Assembly (NCBI RefSeq): GCF_029024925.1
Contig: NZ_CP118962.1
Location: 833,501 to 897,500, forward strand
Source: Enterococcus faecalis
GTDB taxonomy: Bacteria; Bacillota; Bacilli; Lactobacillales; Enterococcaceae
DNA: 64,000 nucleotides
Direction: 5' to 3'
Both the position numbers and the translations under genes were made by a program. Shown here in pieces: positions 26,405 to 36,631 of the stretch; position 1 is the stretch's first letter, and each line of letters begins with the position of its first letter. The notes beneath the pieces were generated by a model that saw only the letters and a program-made list of their open reading frames with translations, was not told the DNA's origin and searched no databases.

Positions 26405-27217
26405 ATGAAAAAAGAGATCATTGTTTATACTATTTCCGATTCACTTGGAGAAACATCACAAAAATTGTTAGCTGCAGCAAGCGCACAATATCCAGATATT
26501 TCTTTTCTTAATCGATACAATTTTTCTTTTGTCACAACAGAAGAAGAATTATTGGAGATTTTAAAAGATGCCTTAAAAGATAAAGCCTTAGTTGTCAGTA
26601 CATTAGTCAGTAAACAACTAATCACAGCGGCGGAAGAATTTAGTGAACGAACAGGGTTGTTATATTTAGATTTAATGGCGCCATTTTTTGAATTAATTCA
26701 AGCGAAAGCCGGAGTAGATCCTATTGAAGAGCCTGGACGACGCCATCAACTAGATCGTGCTTACTTTGATAAAATCTCAGCGATTGAATTTGCTGTAAAA
26801 TATGATGATGGCAAAAATCCTCAAGGGTTTCTTGATTCTGATATATTGTTGTTAGGCGTTTCGCGGACCTCAAAAACGCCAGTCAGTATGTATTTAGCAA
26901 ATCAAGGCTACCGCGTTTCTAACTTACCATTAATTCCAGAAGTTCCATTGCCGCCAATTTTGGAAGAAATGGATCCACAAAAAATGATTGGTTTAGTTTG
27001 TTCGCCAGAAACATTAGGACAGATTCGTAGCAGTCGGTTGGCTTCCTTAGGTTTAGGTAATGAGACCAGTTATACCAATGTTGAACGGATTGAACAAGAA
27101 TTAGCTTATGCCGAAGAAATTTTTGCGAAGTATGGCATCCCAGTGATTGATGTAACCGCAAAATCTGTCGAAGAAACAGCCTTTTTGATTAAAGAAAAAC
27201 TAGATGAAAGAAATTAA
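26405..27217 (+). CDS. ppsR: PPDK regulatory protein (kinase/pyrophosphorylase)
   Basis: A 270-residue DUF299 protein. The P-loop-like motif GVSRTSKT is at residues 151-158, preceded by FLDSDILLL; the N-terminus has YTISDSLGETSQKL. Members phosphorylate PPDK or PEP synthase on a Thr using ADP and remove the phosphate with Pi, switching the target enzyme off and on. It is co-transcribed with the CcpN-like gene and lies next to ppdK, which makes PPDK the expected target. A bidirectional terminator follows. Confidence 0.93.
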   Translation: MKKEIIVYTISDSLGETSQKLLAAASAQYPDISFLNRYNFSFVTTEEELLEILKDALKDKALVVSTLVSKQLITAAEEFSERTGLLYLDLMAPFFELIQAKAGVDPIEEPGRRHQLDRAYFDKISAIEFAVKYDDGKNPQGFLDSDILLLGVSRTSKTPVSMYLANQGYRVSNLPLIPEVPLPPILEEMDPQKMIGLVCSPETLGQIRSSRLASLGLGNETSYTNVERIEQELAYAEEIFAKYGIPVIDVTAKSVEETAFLIKEKLDERN

Positions 27218-27265
27218 AAAGCTTGGCAACCTCACTAAATTTCAGTGAAGTTGTCAAGCTTTTTA
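27216..27265. terminator. Bidirectional terminator between ppsR and mprF-like gene
   Basis: AAAAAGCTTGGCAAC pairs with GTTGTCAAGCTTTTT, with an inner CACT/AGTG helix; A- and T-tracts on both sides serve both convergent transcripts. Confidence 0.9.
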
Positions 27266-27287
27266 TACTTAATTGGGCTTCTTTTTG

Positions 27288-29821
27288 TTAGTCAATATTT
27301 TTTTGATCGACAATGAGTAAAGCGATCATCACGTAGACAATCCAACTACTTTTAGAATAAAGTGTATAGCGGGGTTGCCATTTGCTAGCAAATTTTTCCT
27401 TGTATTCGCGTAATCCTTGGAAGGAGTAAATTTCTGAACCAAATTCATAAATTAACGCAGCAATCCGTTCTTGAATAAAACTTTTTCTTGATTGACCAAC
27501 ATTGGCTAACGGAGCCATCCCTAAATTGAAATAATGAATATTTTCTGTTTTCATATATTCAAATAAATGAATAAATAAGAAATCCATACTTCCAGAAGGG
27601 GCTTTTTCTTTATGGTGACGCATCAAGTCGATGGTACCAACTTCATTTGTGTAACTAGGAATGATATTAGCGAAAGAGACCATTTCTCCTTCAGCATTTC
27701 GGACAACAGCAATTGGGTTTCTTTGAAGATACGCTTCATCGAAAAATCCTAGTGAAAAGCCTTTTTCTTTTCGATTGTGTCTAACCAACTATCCGAAATA
27801 GCTTTTAATTCGTGCATTTGTTCGGCACTAAAAGGAGGTTGGAGTACGTCAAATGAATAGCCGGCTTTGGTAATTTTATTAAACACTGCGCGGGTACCTT
27901 TGAATTTTTTCCCAGACATCGTAAATGTTTCTAGATTAACTAAGGCTTCTTCGCCCATTTTGATAAATTCGTAGCCATATTCGTGTAGTAACATCACGCT
28001 GTCCTCATTGGTTTCGTAAAAGACGGGTACATAGCCGAAACGATCTGTTTCTTTAAGAAATGCATCAATCGCCGCAGGAAAATCTTCTTTATTCCCAGAA
28101 GGGTTGCCCATCACAACGCATTTATTATTAATGGTGTTGAATTGTAAAAAGACAGTCGGTTCTTCTTTGGGATATAAGAAAACCTGTTTATCATGAAGAA
28201 AGACAAGTTCACTGTCAATATTCCCGCCATAAGTTGTTAAGATATTATGCAAGATACTATCTTCTGGAAACTCACCAACTTGGTGTTTTTTCCCTTGGAG
28301 GTAGCGAACAAATAGAAAGTTAAAACTCATAACTAAGAGGATAGCGATAAATCCTGACAACCAGATCCGTTCGGAAGGGAACAAGAAAAATTCCACAAAA
28401 TGATGACGATGGTGTGGGAAGTTCGGTAAATTATAAACACCAATTACCAGGTATAACAAAGTCAACAAGCCAAAGATAAAGCCATCAATCGTCATCCATT
28501 CCCAAGAGTAAACCAGTTGTTCACGGTACAATTCTGATTTTGAAAAAATAACGATAAATAATAAAATAGCTAAATAGAAAATGGAAAACATACTAAAGTC
28601 AACAACAAATGAATACAAGATAGCACCAATTAATAAAATAATCGTTGGATAATAGGCTCTTTTAACACGATCAGCAATCCCACGTCCCATAATTAATAAT
28701 GCAAAGCCTAAAACAATACTCGGAATTTGAATAATAATATGTGAACGGAAGGGGTTAATATCTCTTAACCAATGCACTTGAGTGAAGGCTTCTGGAATAG
28801 TGGCTAGGAGCACCATCATAATTCCTGAAAAATAAAGTAAAACCACTTCCAGCTTGTGGGCAATTTCCAAAGTAATTTGTTTTAGCAGTTGACGATAATG
28901 AGTATCCAACTTTTGGCTTAAGTGTTTTGTAAAGAACAAACAGCCAATTAAGAAAGGAATAATATAATAGAATAAACGATAGAGCAATAACCACAAAACA
29001 ATAATTTCACGATCGACACCTAAGTTGCTCAGTCCTAAAATCATCATGACATCAAAACTACCTAAAGCCCCTGGAATCATCGAAGCAATCCCAATAATCG
29101 AAGCTGCTACATATAAAGGAACAATATCAATTAAAGGAATCGGTACATCTAATAAGTAACCAATACTGATAAAGGTAATTAAAACACCTGTCCATTCTAA
29201 AAACGAAGAAACAACTAAAGATAAGCGATTTTTTGCATCGAGGTTACCAAAGGAACTATTTTTTTGGAAATGTAAAATAAGATAAAGTAATGGGAAATAA
29301 AGACCGCCACCTAATAACCAAATCCAATATTGCTGTAAATAAGCCATCTTTGGATCAAACTGAACAAGGAAAAAGCAAAGAATACTATAAATAGATAGAC
29401 CGGATAACACAAAAAGTAAAATATGGGTTAACGCAGGTAAAATTTTCTTTTCCTCTGTTTTATTTCCATAAAATTCAGAACGAAGTCCCATGCTGACCAA
29501 ACCACCGAATCCACCAATATTATTGATGGTATTGACAATCCAGCTAGATTCAAGGAGTTCCCGTTTTGAGACTTTCAAGTTTAAAATGCGATTTAATGTT
29601 AAGTCATAATTTAGCATCGGAGTAACGGAAACTAAACCGATAACCATCATCAATAACAATTTCCATAGCGGAATCTCATCAAAAATCTGTTTTAACTGTT
29701 CAAATGAGATCGTTTTACCAATTGATAAAAGTTGGGCAACAACAATAATTGAGACCGCAATAACAAACAGTGTTTTTAGTAATCCTGTATGCGTTTTGAT
29801 CCAATGAATAATTTGTTTCAT
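27288..29821 (-). pseudogene. mprF: mprF paralogue (lysyl-phosphatidylglycerol synthase/flippase), frameshifted
   Basis: The region encodes a full MprF in two frames. A 690-residue N-terminal part (27749-29821) carries the multi-pass membrane flippase domain and the start of the cytoplasmic DUF2156 domain; a 166-residue C-terminal part is at 27288-27788. They join at 27762-27772, where the minus strand reads GAAAAGAAAAAGG. Restoring one base in the first A-run continues DSWLDTIEK into EKGFSLGFFDEAY and gives 844 residues, the normal size. MprF adds Lys to phosphatidylglycerol and flips it outward, lowering sensitivity to cationic peptides. E. faecalis has two MprFs; this one is probably MprF2. 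Its ATG overlaps the hydrolase stop (ATGA). Confidence 0.85.
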
Positions 29822-30552
29822 TTAGACACCTTCATTTCCTTTAAGAATTTTTCGATTGTTTTATTAAAAATATCTGGTGAGTTTTTGGCAAATAAATGAC
29901 CCTGTTTATTTACCAAGACCAATTTACCATCAGGAATGGCATCAGCAATCGCCCGTGAATGGGAAAGCGCAATTAAATCTCGACTGCCAGTAATAACAAG
30001 AGTAGGACAGGGGATGTGTTCTAAATCTTGTTTTGTCAGTCCAGTATCTTCAAATAACAGAGCCACGATAGGGAGCTGTGCGCGCAATTTTTTTGAAAAA
30101 AAAGCGCCAATACGACAAAACCAATATTGAAAATAAGTGGCAATCGTTACATATTTTTTCAGACCAGACATGGTGACATTTCCAGAATTTAAGACGAGTT
30201 TGTTGACGAAATCAGGATATAAATGGGTAAAAACCATGGCAATATTTGCTCCGTCACTAAAGCCCAATAAATTAATTTTTGTTAAGTGTTCTTGTTGAAT
30301 AATACCAGCTAAATCTTCTGCCAAAAGCGGAAAAGTTAATTGACTTTGTGTATTGGTGGAACGTCCATGTCCGCGGGTATCCACCGCAATAACTTGATAC
30401 TCCTTGGAGAAATAAGAAATTTGATAATTAAAAAAAGTATGATCATTGCCATTACCATGAAGTAACACAAGGGGGTAATTTGTTTCTTTGCCAAAAATTT
30501 GATAAAAAATTTGACTGCCATCTATTGTTTGAAAATATTTTTCTATTGCCAT
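29818..30552 (-). CDS. Alpha/beta hydrolase
   Basis: A 244-residue alpha/beta-hydrolase. The oxyanion region is LVLLHGNGNDHTFF, the nucleophile elbow GFSDG (Ser near residue 98), and the terminal His lies in NKQGHLFAKN; ITGSRDLIA offers the acid. The substrate is unknown. It overlaps the mprF-like gene by four bases (ATGA), so both were probably made together; a lipid-related role is possible but is only inferred from this coupling. Start is ATG at 30552, with GGTGACGGAGA just upstream on the minus strand. Confidence 0.88.
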   Translation of the reverse strand: MAIEKYFQTIDGSQIFYQIFGKETNYPLVLLHGNGNDHTFFNYQISYFSKEYQVIAVDTRGHGRSTNTQSQLTFPLLAEDLAGIIQQEHLTKINLLGFSDGANIAMVFTHLYPDFVNKLVLNSGNVTMSGLKKYVTIATYFQYWFCRIGAFFSKKLRAQLPIVALLFEDTGLTKQDLEHIPCPTLVITGSRDLIALSHSRAIADAIPDGKLVLVNKQGHLFAKNSPDIFNKTIEKFLKEMKVSK

Positions 30553-30728
30553 TCTCCGTCACCTATCTCATCTATAATCAATCGAGTCCTCTCTCATTAT
30601 AGAGTCTTTTGTCTTTTTTTTGTAATAAAAAACAGAAAATTTTCCGAACAGTTTTGTAAGGTGTTGTAATATAGTGTGATATAGTAGAAGATAGCCACCT
30701 AAAAATTAGACTAGAGGAGGGAAAGTTG

Positions 30729-31313
30729 ATGTCTTTAATCGTTTTAATTGGTGCCCAAGCTGTCGGGAAAATGACCGTTGGCAAGGCTTTAGAAAAGCAG
30801 TTAGATGCTAAATTACTATTTAATCATCAAACCATTGACTTATTTGCAAACTATCTTGGGTATACGGAACGTGCATTTCAATTGTCTGATTCCGTTAGAA
30901 AGGAACTTTTTCATGCCTTTGTCGAAAATCCAGCCACAAATACAACAAAAAACATTATTTTTACAGTGGTGATTGCTTTTGATCAAGAACAAGATTTTCA
31001 ATTTTTAGAAGAAATATCAGAAATTTTTCTTAGTAAACATGAAGCCGTCTATTTCGTCGAACTCGTCTCTTCAACAGCAATCCGCCTAGAACGAAATGTT
31101 CATCCAGAACGGCTAGAGGCAAAACCTTCAAAACGCGATGTCGACTTTTCTCGAAAAGAATTACTCAATACCTTTAAAGAACATCGATTAGTAAGCCACG
31201 AAGGCGAACTAGAAAGTACATTTCCAAATGTAAAAATAACGAAAATAAATAATTCAAACATGACACCAGAAGAAGTAGCAACGAAGATAATTGCTACTTT
31301 TGGTTTGACATAA
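30729..31313 (+). CDS. P-loop nucleotide-binding protein (shikimate-kinase-like)
   Basis: A 194-residue protein opening with LIVLIGAQAVGKMTVGKALE, a Walker A motif in the style of small kinases, followed by FNHQTIDLF and a central segment with R residues (RLERNVHPERLEAKPSKRD) that could form a lid. No specific kinase family is recognised. The ATG at 30729 is preferred because GAGGAGGGAAAG precedes it; the frame also has a TTG three bases earlier. It is followed closely by the EEP-family gene and the nucleosidase gene, a likely short operon. Confidence 0.78.
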   Translation: MSLIVLIGAQAVGKMTVGKALEKQLDAKLLFNHQTIDLFANYLGYTERAFQLSDSVRKELFHAFVENPATNTTKNIIFTVVIAFDQEQDFQFLEEISEIFLSKHEAVYFVELVSSTAIRLERNVHPERLEAKPSKRDVDFSRKELLNTFKEHRLVSHEGELESTFPNVKITKINNSNMTPEEVATKIIATFGLT

Positions 31314-31335
31314 TGTGAAAGGAACATCGGAAACA

Positions 31336-32391
31336 ATGAAAAAGTTTTTTAAATATCTCGGTAGCTTGATGGTCCTTCTTTTAAGCATAGCTTTAATTTT
31401 GATAGGATATTTAACCTTCCGAGAGTTTCGACCACGAGCGGTTGAACCAGTTGCTATAAATAAACAATTTTCAGAACAAACCATCGAAAAACAGCAATCC
31501 ATTTCTTTAGTCACGTATAACATAGGCTATGCTGGCCTAGGACAAACAGAAGATTTTTTTATGGACGGTGGCAAAACTGTCCAACCAGTTAATAAGGCAA
31601 TGGTCCAACAGAATTTAACAGGCATTGAAGGAACTTTAAAAGAATTACCAGCGATGATTTACTTATTCCAAGAAGTCGATCGTCGCTCGCAACGTTCTTA
31701 TGAAGTCAATCAAGAGGAAGAATTACAAAAACAGCTACAGCTGAACAGCGCATTTGCTTATAATTTTAAGGTAGATTATGTGCCCATTCCTTTGCCGCCG
31801 ATTGGACGAGTAGAAAGTGGTTTATTAACATTATCAAATGAAAAAATAACAGAGGCCAAACGCATTGCTTTACCCAATCCCTTTCGTTGGCCCGTTAGCA
31901 TTAGTAACTTAAAACGAGCGCTTCTAGAAACGCGCTTTCCAATTGAAGGCACAGACAAAGAATTAGTGGTTTTTAACTTACACTTGGAAGCCTATGACAA
32001 TGGGGAAGGGAAGATTGCTCAAAGCAAAAAGTTAGCTGATGTATTATCCCAAGAATACGCTAAAGGAAACTATGTAATTGCTGGAGGTGACTTTAATCAA
32101 GTTTTCAAAGGCAGTCATCGATATCCTGACCTAGGGGAAGCTGGTTGGGCACCAGGAGAAATTGATCCTGCAGACTTACCTAAACATTTTTCACTTGCTT
32201 ATGATGATCAACAACCGACTGTGCGGGTGCTTAATAAGCCTTACACTGGCTCTTATGAAACATCCCAAGTGTATGTAATTGATGGTTTTATTGTTTCTGA
32301 TAATGTGGCTGTTCATAGCGTGAAAACAAAGGATGAACAATTTAAATATACAGATCACCAACCTGTGAAGATGGAAGTGGGGTTGAAATAG
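31336..32391 (+). CDS. Membrane-anchored endonuclease/exonuclease/phosphatase family protein
   Basis: A 351-residue protein with an N-terminal hydrophobic anchor (about 8-30, YLGSLMVLLLSIALILIGYL) and an extracytoplasmic EEP-fold domain: SLVTYNIGYAG, FQEVDRRSQRS, VFNLHLEAYDNG, IAGGDFNQ and the terminal YTDHQPV, which hold the metal and phosphate-binding residues. The family includes nucleases and phosphodiesterases such as sphingomyelinase-like enzymes; the substrate is not evident. Start ATG at 31336 has AAAGGAAC about ten bases upstream. Confidence 0.85.
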   Translation: MKKFFKYLGSLMVLLLSIALILIGYLTFREFRPRAVEPVAINKQFSEQTIEKQQSISLVTYNIGYAGLGQTEDFFMDGGKTVQPVNKAMVQQNLTGIEGTLKELPAMIYLFQEVDRRSQRSYEVNQEEELQKQLQLNSAFAYNFKVDYVPIPLPPIGRVESGLLTLSNEKITEAKRIALPNPFRWPVSISNLKRALLETRFPIEGTDKELVVFNLHLEAYDNGEGKIAQSKKLADVLSQEYAKGNYVIAGGDFNQVFKGSHRYPDLGEAGWAPGEIDPADLPKHFSLAYDDQQPTVRVLNKPYTGSYETSQVYVIDGFIVSDNVAVHSVKTKDEQFKYTDHQPVKMEVGLK

Positions 32392-32407
32392 AAAAAGGAG
32401 GAGATAG

Positions 32408-33085
32408 ATGAAATTAGGGGTTATTGCCGCAATGGATTTAGAGCTTCAAAAATTATTGGAATATTTTCCACCACAACGAAAGATACAGCTAGCAAAAAAT
32501 ACATTTTATATTTATGAACAAAAAACATCGCAAGTCATTATGGTTTGTGCAGGACAAGGAAAAACGAATGCTACGCTATATAGTCAAATACTTATTGATT
32601 CATTTCAAATAGAACAACTAATTAATATCGGTATTTGTGGCTGTTTAAATGAAAAACTGCAACTCTTTGAGATGGTGCTAGGTGAGGAATACTGCCATTA
32701 CGATATTCGTGAAAGACAGTCAATCAATAAATTTCCTTATCAGCTGTACTATAAAGGAGATAAAGGAATGCTGGCCGAACTTCAACATCTAGATGAAAAG
32801 ATAAAGTGTGTTCGTTTTGGAACTGGAGAAGGCTTCGTTTGTGACACAACTGAAAAAAGAAACTTAATTGAACAATTCTCTATTGACTGTGTGGATATGG
32901 AATCCGCAGCTATTGCACAATGCTGCTTTTTAAATGATTGCGCTTTTGTTTCTATAAGAATTATTTGCGATAGAGCGGATGCTAACGCAGTCAAAGTAAC
33001 AGAAGATACACAAATACAGGCAATGGAAAAAGTATTTGAATTGGTCTGTGCATATATAAATTCGCCGATTGTAAAATTAAGCTAG
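32408..33085 (+). CDS. MTA/SAH nucleosidase-like protein, 3' end altered by IS
   Basis: A 225-residue phosphorylase/nucleosidase family protein. Residues equivalent to the MTAN catalytic set are present: E12 in AAMDLE, a Glu in VDMESAAIAQ, and the Asp in IICDRAD. It is divergent from the housekeeping Pfs enzyme and may be a paralogue with another nucleoside substrate. The last codons (for IVKLS) and the TAG stop lie within the left inverted repeat of the IS30-type element, so the original C-terminus has been replaced; the catalytic core is intact and activity may survive. Confidence 0.85.
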   Translation: MKLGVIAAMDLELQKLLEYFPPQRKIQLAKNTFYIYEQKTSQVIMVCAGQGKTNATLYSQILIDSFQIEQLINIGICGCLNEKLQLFEMVLGEEYCHYDIRERQSINKFPYQLYYKGDKGMLAELQHLDEKIKCVRFGTGEGFVCDTTEKRNLIEQFSIDCVDMESAAIAQCCFLNDCAFVSIRIICDRADANAVKVTEDTQIQAMEKVFELVCAYINSPIVKLS

Positions 33086-34119
33086 ACAAATAAAAAAGTC
33101 ATTTGTGCTACACTCAAGATAGTTCCCGCAAAAGAATTATAAGGAGTGAAGACAAATGACCTATACCCATCTTACATCAAATGAACTTGCAATGATAGAG
33201 GCGTATTATAATAATCATCAATCTGTAGCCAAAACCGCAGTACTATTGAATAGATCTAGACAAATGATTCATAAAGTTTACCAATTTTTCAAAACAGGGC
33301 ACAATGCTCTAGATTATTTCAATCAATACAAGAAGAATAAAACTCGCTGTGGCAGACGTCCTATTGTCTTATCAGATGAACAAACAGAATATATTCAAAA
33401 GAGGGTTGTTCAAGGTTGGACACCTGATGTGATTGTTGGCCGTGCAGAGTTTTCTATTTCTTGTTCTATGCGTACACTTTATCGTATGTTTAAACAAGGC
33501 GTATTTGAAGTGACTCACCTACCTATGAAAGGAAAACGTAAAGCCAACGGACACAAAGAAACTCGGGGAAAACAATCTTTTCGTCGATCACTTCGTGACA
33601 GAGGAAATGATTATTCTAAATTCAATCAAGAATTTGGCCACCTTGAAGGGGATACTATTGTAGGTAAAAAGCACAAAAGTGCTGTTATTACCCTCGTTGA
33701 GCGATTATCTAAAGTAATCATCACTCTTCAGCCAGAAGGCAGACGAGCTATAGATATTGAAAATCGTTTGAACCAATGGATGCAATCTGTACCTAAGCAT
33801 CTATTCAAATCAATGACTTTTGATTGTGGAAAGGAATTTTCAAATTGGAAATCAATCAGTAATATCAATGATATTGATATCTATTTTGCAGATCCTGGTA
33901 CACCATCACAAAGAGGTTTAAATGAAAACTCTAATGGTTTATTACGTAAAGATGGTTTACCAAAGCAAATGGACTTCAACGAAGTTGATGAATCTTTTAT
34001 CCAATCTATTGCATCGAAAAGAAATAATATCCCTCGAAAATCATTAAACTATAAAACACCAATAGAAGTATTCTTGAGTCACATATGCAAAGAGGAATTG
34101 TCTAACTTAATTTGACAAT
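33068..34119 (+). mobile_element. IS30-family insertion sequence, IS6770-like
   Basis: An element of about 1.05 kb with one transposase gene. Terminal inverted repeats of 23 bp (33068-33090 and 34097-34119) match at 20 of 23 positions. The left one overlaps the end of the nucleosidase gene and the right one contains the transposase stop. No clear target duplication can be read at the junctions. Size and transposase fit IS6770, common in E. faecalis. It lies between the nucleosidase gene and the terminator of the minus-strand UvrA-like gene. Confidence 0.88.
33156..34115 (+). CDS. IS30-family transposase
   Basis: A 319-residue transposase. There is an N-terminal HTH (NELAMIEAYYNNHQSVAKTAV), a second DNA-binding region (YIQKRVVQGWTPDVIVGRAE), and a DDE catalytic core with Asp in HLEGDTIVG, Asp in MTFDCGKEF and Glu in GLNENSNGLLR, all intact. 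The IS30-specific spacing before that Glu (PGTPSQRGLNENSNG) is clear. It is full length and probably active. GGAGTG precedes the ATG; an extended -10 (TGCTACACT, 33106-33114) may drive it. Confidence 0.95.
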   Translation: MTYTHLTSNELAMIEAYYNNHQSVAKTAVLLNRSRQMIHKVYQFFKTGHNALDYFNQYKKNKTRCGRRPIVLSDEQTEYIQKRVVQGWTPDVIVGRAEFSISCSMRTLYRMFKQGVFEVTHLPMKGKRKANGHKETRGKQSFRRSLRDRGNDYSKFNQEFGHLEGDTIVGKKHKSAVITLVERLSKVIITLQPEGRRAIDIENRLNQWMQSVPKHLFKSMTFDCGKEFSNWKSISNINDIDIYFADPGTPSQRGLNENSNGLLRKDGLPKQMDFNEVDESFIQSIASKRNNIPRKSLNYKTPIEVFLSHICKEELSNLI

Positions 34120-34138
34120 TAATAATTAAAAAAGAAAG

Positions 34139-34178
34139 AGCTTGGAACAAAAATCCAGAAAGATTTTTGTTCCAAGCT
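34139..34178 (-). terminator. Terminator of the UvrA-like gene
   Basis: A perfect 17-bp stem (AGCTTGGAACAAAAATC and complement) with a six-base loop. The T-rich tract lies on the minus strand side (CTTTCTTTTTT), so it terminates the minus-strand gene. Confidence 0.85.
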
Positions 34179-34232
34179 TAAAAAGTAATATAGGTTGGGG
34201 ATAAAAGTAACATTGTTATTGTTCCAATTATT

Positions 34233-36470
34233 TTATAGATAGCCTTTAGTAATAGAATGAGTGGAATTTAGCATATTTGCTGGGGTTCCTGTAAAAAGAA
34301 GCTGTCCGCCATTTTCTCCACCTTCGGGACCTAGTTCAATCAACCAGTCGGCACTTTTAATCACATCAATGTGATGTTCTAATAAAATCAAGCTGTTTCC
34401 TTCTTCTACCATTCGATTGAAAAGTTGAAGACTTTGTTGGATATCAATTAAGTGTAAACCATCTGTAGGTTCATCCATTAAATAGATAGCTTTTTTTTGG
34501 TGAAGTGTGTCTGCTAATTTTACCCTTTGCAATTCGCCACCAGATAATGTTGAGAGCGATTGATTGAGTTTAAGGTAGCCTAAGCCAACTTCCAGTAAAT
34601 TTTTTAATGAAAGAGCAAAAGGCTGGTCTTTGAAAAAATCATAGCCATCTTTAACGCTTAAAGCTAGTACTTCAACGATATTTTTTCCGTTATACAGATA
34701 ATGAAGCACCTCTTCTTTGTAACGCGTTCCGTGACAGGTTTAGCAAATACTAGTAACATCCTCCATAAAAGACATATCGGAGACAATTATGCCTTTCCCC
34801 TTGCAAGTAGGACAGGCGCCTTTGGAATTATAGCTAAATAAAGCTGGACTAACATGATTTTCTTCCGCAAACAGTTTGCGGACCTTATCAAAAATATTAA
34901 GATAGGTCATAGGTGTGGATCGTAAATTTGCGGTAATGCTTTTTTGTGAAAGATGAATAATTTCTTGGTTATCAGCCTGGGCTTTTTGATAAATTTCTTC
35001 CGCTAATGATGATTTACCTGAACCAGCGACCCCACAAATAACAGTCAAAACTCCTAACGGAACTTCGACAGATAGATTGTTTAAATTATGCAGTGTCGCA
35101 TGTTCGATTGATAAAGACTTCCTTGCTTTTCTTGGTTGGTCGTTTAAAGGGAGCGGCTCTTGAAGCGCTTGACTAGTCAAGGTTTTGGAGGCTAAAAATG
35201 CGTCATACGTTCCTGAAAACTGGACATGGCCACCATTTTCGCCTGCGAAAGGTCCTATATCGATGATAAAATCAGCTTCTCTAATTAATTGTGGATTATG
35301 TTCCACGAGAACCACGGTGTTTCCTTTATTTTTTAAATTGAGCAATGCACGACTGATCCGTTCGATGTCCTTTGGATGTAAGCCAGCACTTGGTTCATCT
35401 AAAATATACATAATATCATTTAAGGCGCTGTTTACATACTTAGCAATTTTAATCCGCTGAGCTTCACCACCAGAAAGTGTTTCAGTTGCTCGTCCTAATG
35501 TGAGGTAGGAGAGACCGATATTAATTAATGCTTCTAGACGTACAAGTAGCTCTTCTTGAATAGTTTTTATTAAGGATAGGTCCATTGAACGAATAAAAGA
35601 ATGTAATTCAGTGAGTGGCATGTCAACAGCATCAGCAATACTTTTCTGATTAATTTTGCAGCTACGAACACGTTCATTGACTCTACTTCCTAAACAATCA
35701 GGACATCTTTTTACGGTAACAAAGTGATTAAGGTATTTTTGATGACGTTTGCCTTCGTCTGTATGCAATATGCTACGTTGCATACGCGGGACGATTCCTT
35801 CATACAAAGCTGTATGAGGCCACTCTTTGGGTGGATTAGCTAGTTTTTGTTGTGGAGCATATAAAAATAATGCTAACTCTTCAGGAGAATAGTCCTTGAT
35901 TTTTTTATCCAAATCAAATAGACCACTATGGGCATAACGCTTCCACCGCCAGTTGCCAACTGTAAATGTGGGGAAATCGATAGGCCCTTCGTTTAATGAT
36001 TTGTCATAATCAACTAGCTGATGAAGATTGATTTCGGTAATCTTTCCTAAGCCATCGCATGTTGGACATTTTCCATCCGGATGATTAAACGAAAAAGTAT
36101 CTGAATAACCAACAAATGGAGAACCTGCTCGCGAAAACAGCAAACGTAAAAACGTATAAATATCTGTGTACGTTCCCACTGTCGAACGAGAATTACCTGC
36201 TACTTTTTTCTGGTCAATGACAATTGCAACAGGAAGATTCTCGATTTTTTCAACTTCTGGACGACCATATTTGGGTAAGTAATTTTGAACAAACGAACTA
36301 AATGTATCATTTAGTTCACGACGTGATTCAGCGGCTAATGTGTCAAATACTAAGGAGGACTTTCCAGAACCCGAAAGTCCAGTAACAACAGTTAGTTGCT
36401 TTTTAGGGATATTGACAGAGATATTCTTCAAATTATTTTGTGTTGCGTGCTTAATTTCAATCCATTCCAT
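34233..36470 (-). pseudogene. UvrA-like ATPase (DrrC-type), interrupted by an in-frame TAA
   Basis: A UvrA paralogue of about 745 codons with two ABC ATPase halves. The first has [10 protein letters not shown], the zinc-finger insert CPTCDGLG and signature LSGGEAQRIKIA; the second has GVAGSGKSSL, CPTCKGKG and LSGGELQRVKLA. A TAA at 34740-34742 falls between the two cysteines of the second C-x-x-C (SIC-stop-TCHGTRYK); other UvrAs have Glu or similar there, and the frame continues unchanged after it, so this is a nonsense mutation. Shortened UvrA-like proteins of this type (daunorubicin resistance DrrC-like) are thought to remove intercalating drugs from DNA. A fragment may restart at GTG 34709. 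Confidence 0.82.
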
Positions 36471-36559
36471 TAAAAAACCTCCGTTTCTATTCTATTTTAG
36501 CATATAAAAAGAACCTAGCCTAAAAGTTGAACATGGGAATTTTCAAGAGAACTTTACTT

Positions 36560-36586
36560 TTTAATCGCTTTCATTTATGCTATAAG
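36560..36586 (+). promoter_or_regulatory. Amidase promoter overlapped by a cre-like site
   Basis: An extended -10 (TGCTATAAG, -10 at 36581-36586) lies 46 bp before the gene; the -35 is weak. The reverse complement of 36560-36573, TGAAAGCGATTAAA, matches the cre consensus at 13 of 14 positions and sits between -35 and -10, where bound CcpA would block polymerase. Confidence 0.55.
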
Positions 36587-36631
36587 TAATACAGATTTTT
36601 TAACTGTATTAATAGATGAAGGATGTGACTT

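Noticed and set aside
34740..34742. TAA in the UvrA-like gene as programmed recoding
   Set aside because: TAA is not a selenocysteine or pyrrolysine codon and no slippery site or stimulatory hairpin is visible; a nonsense mutation is simpler.
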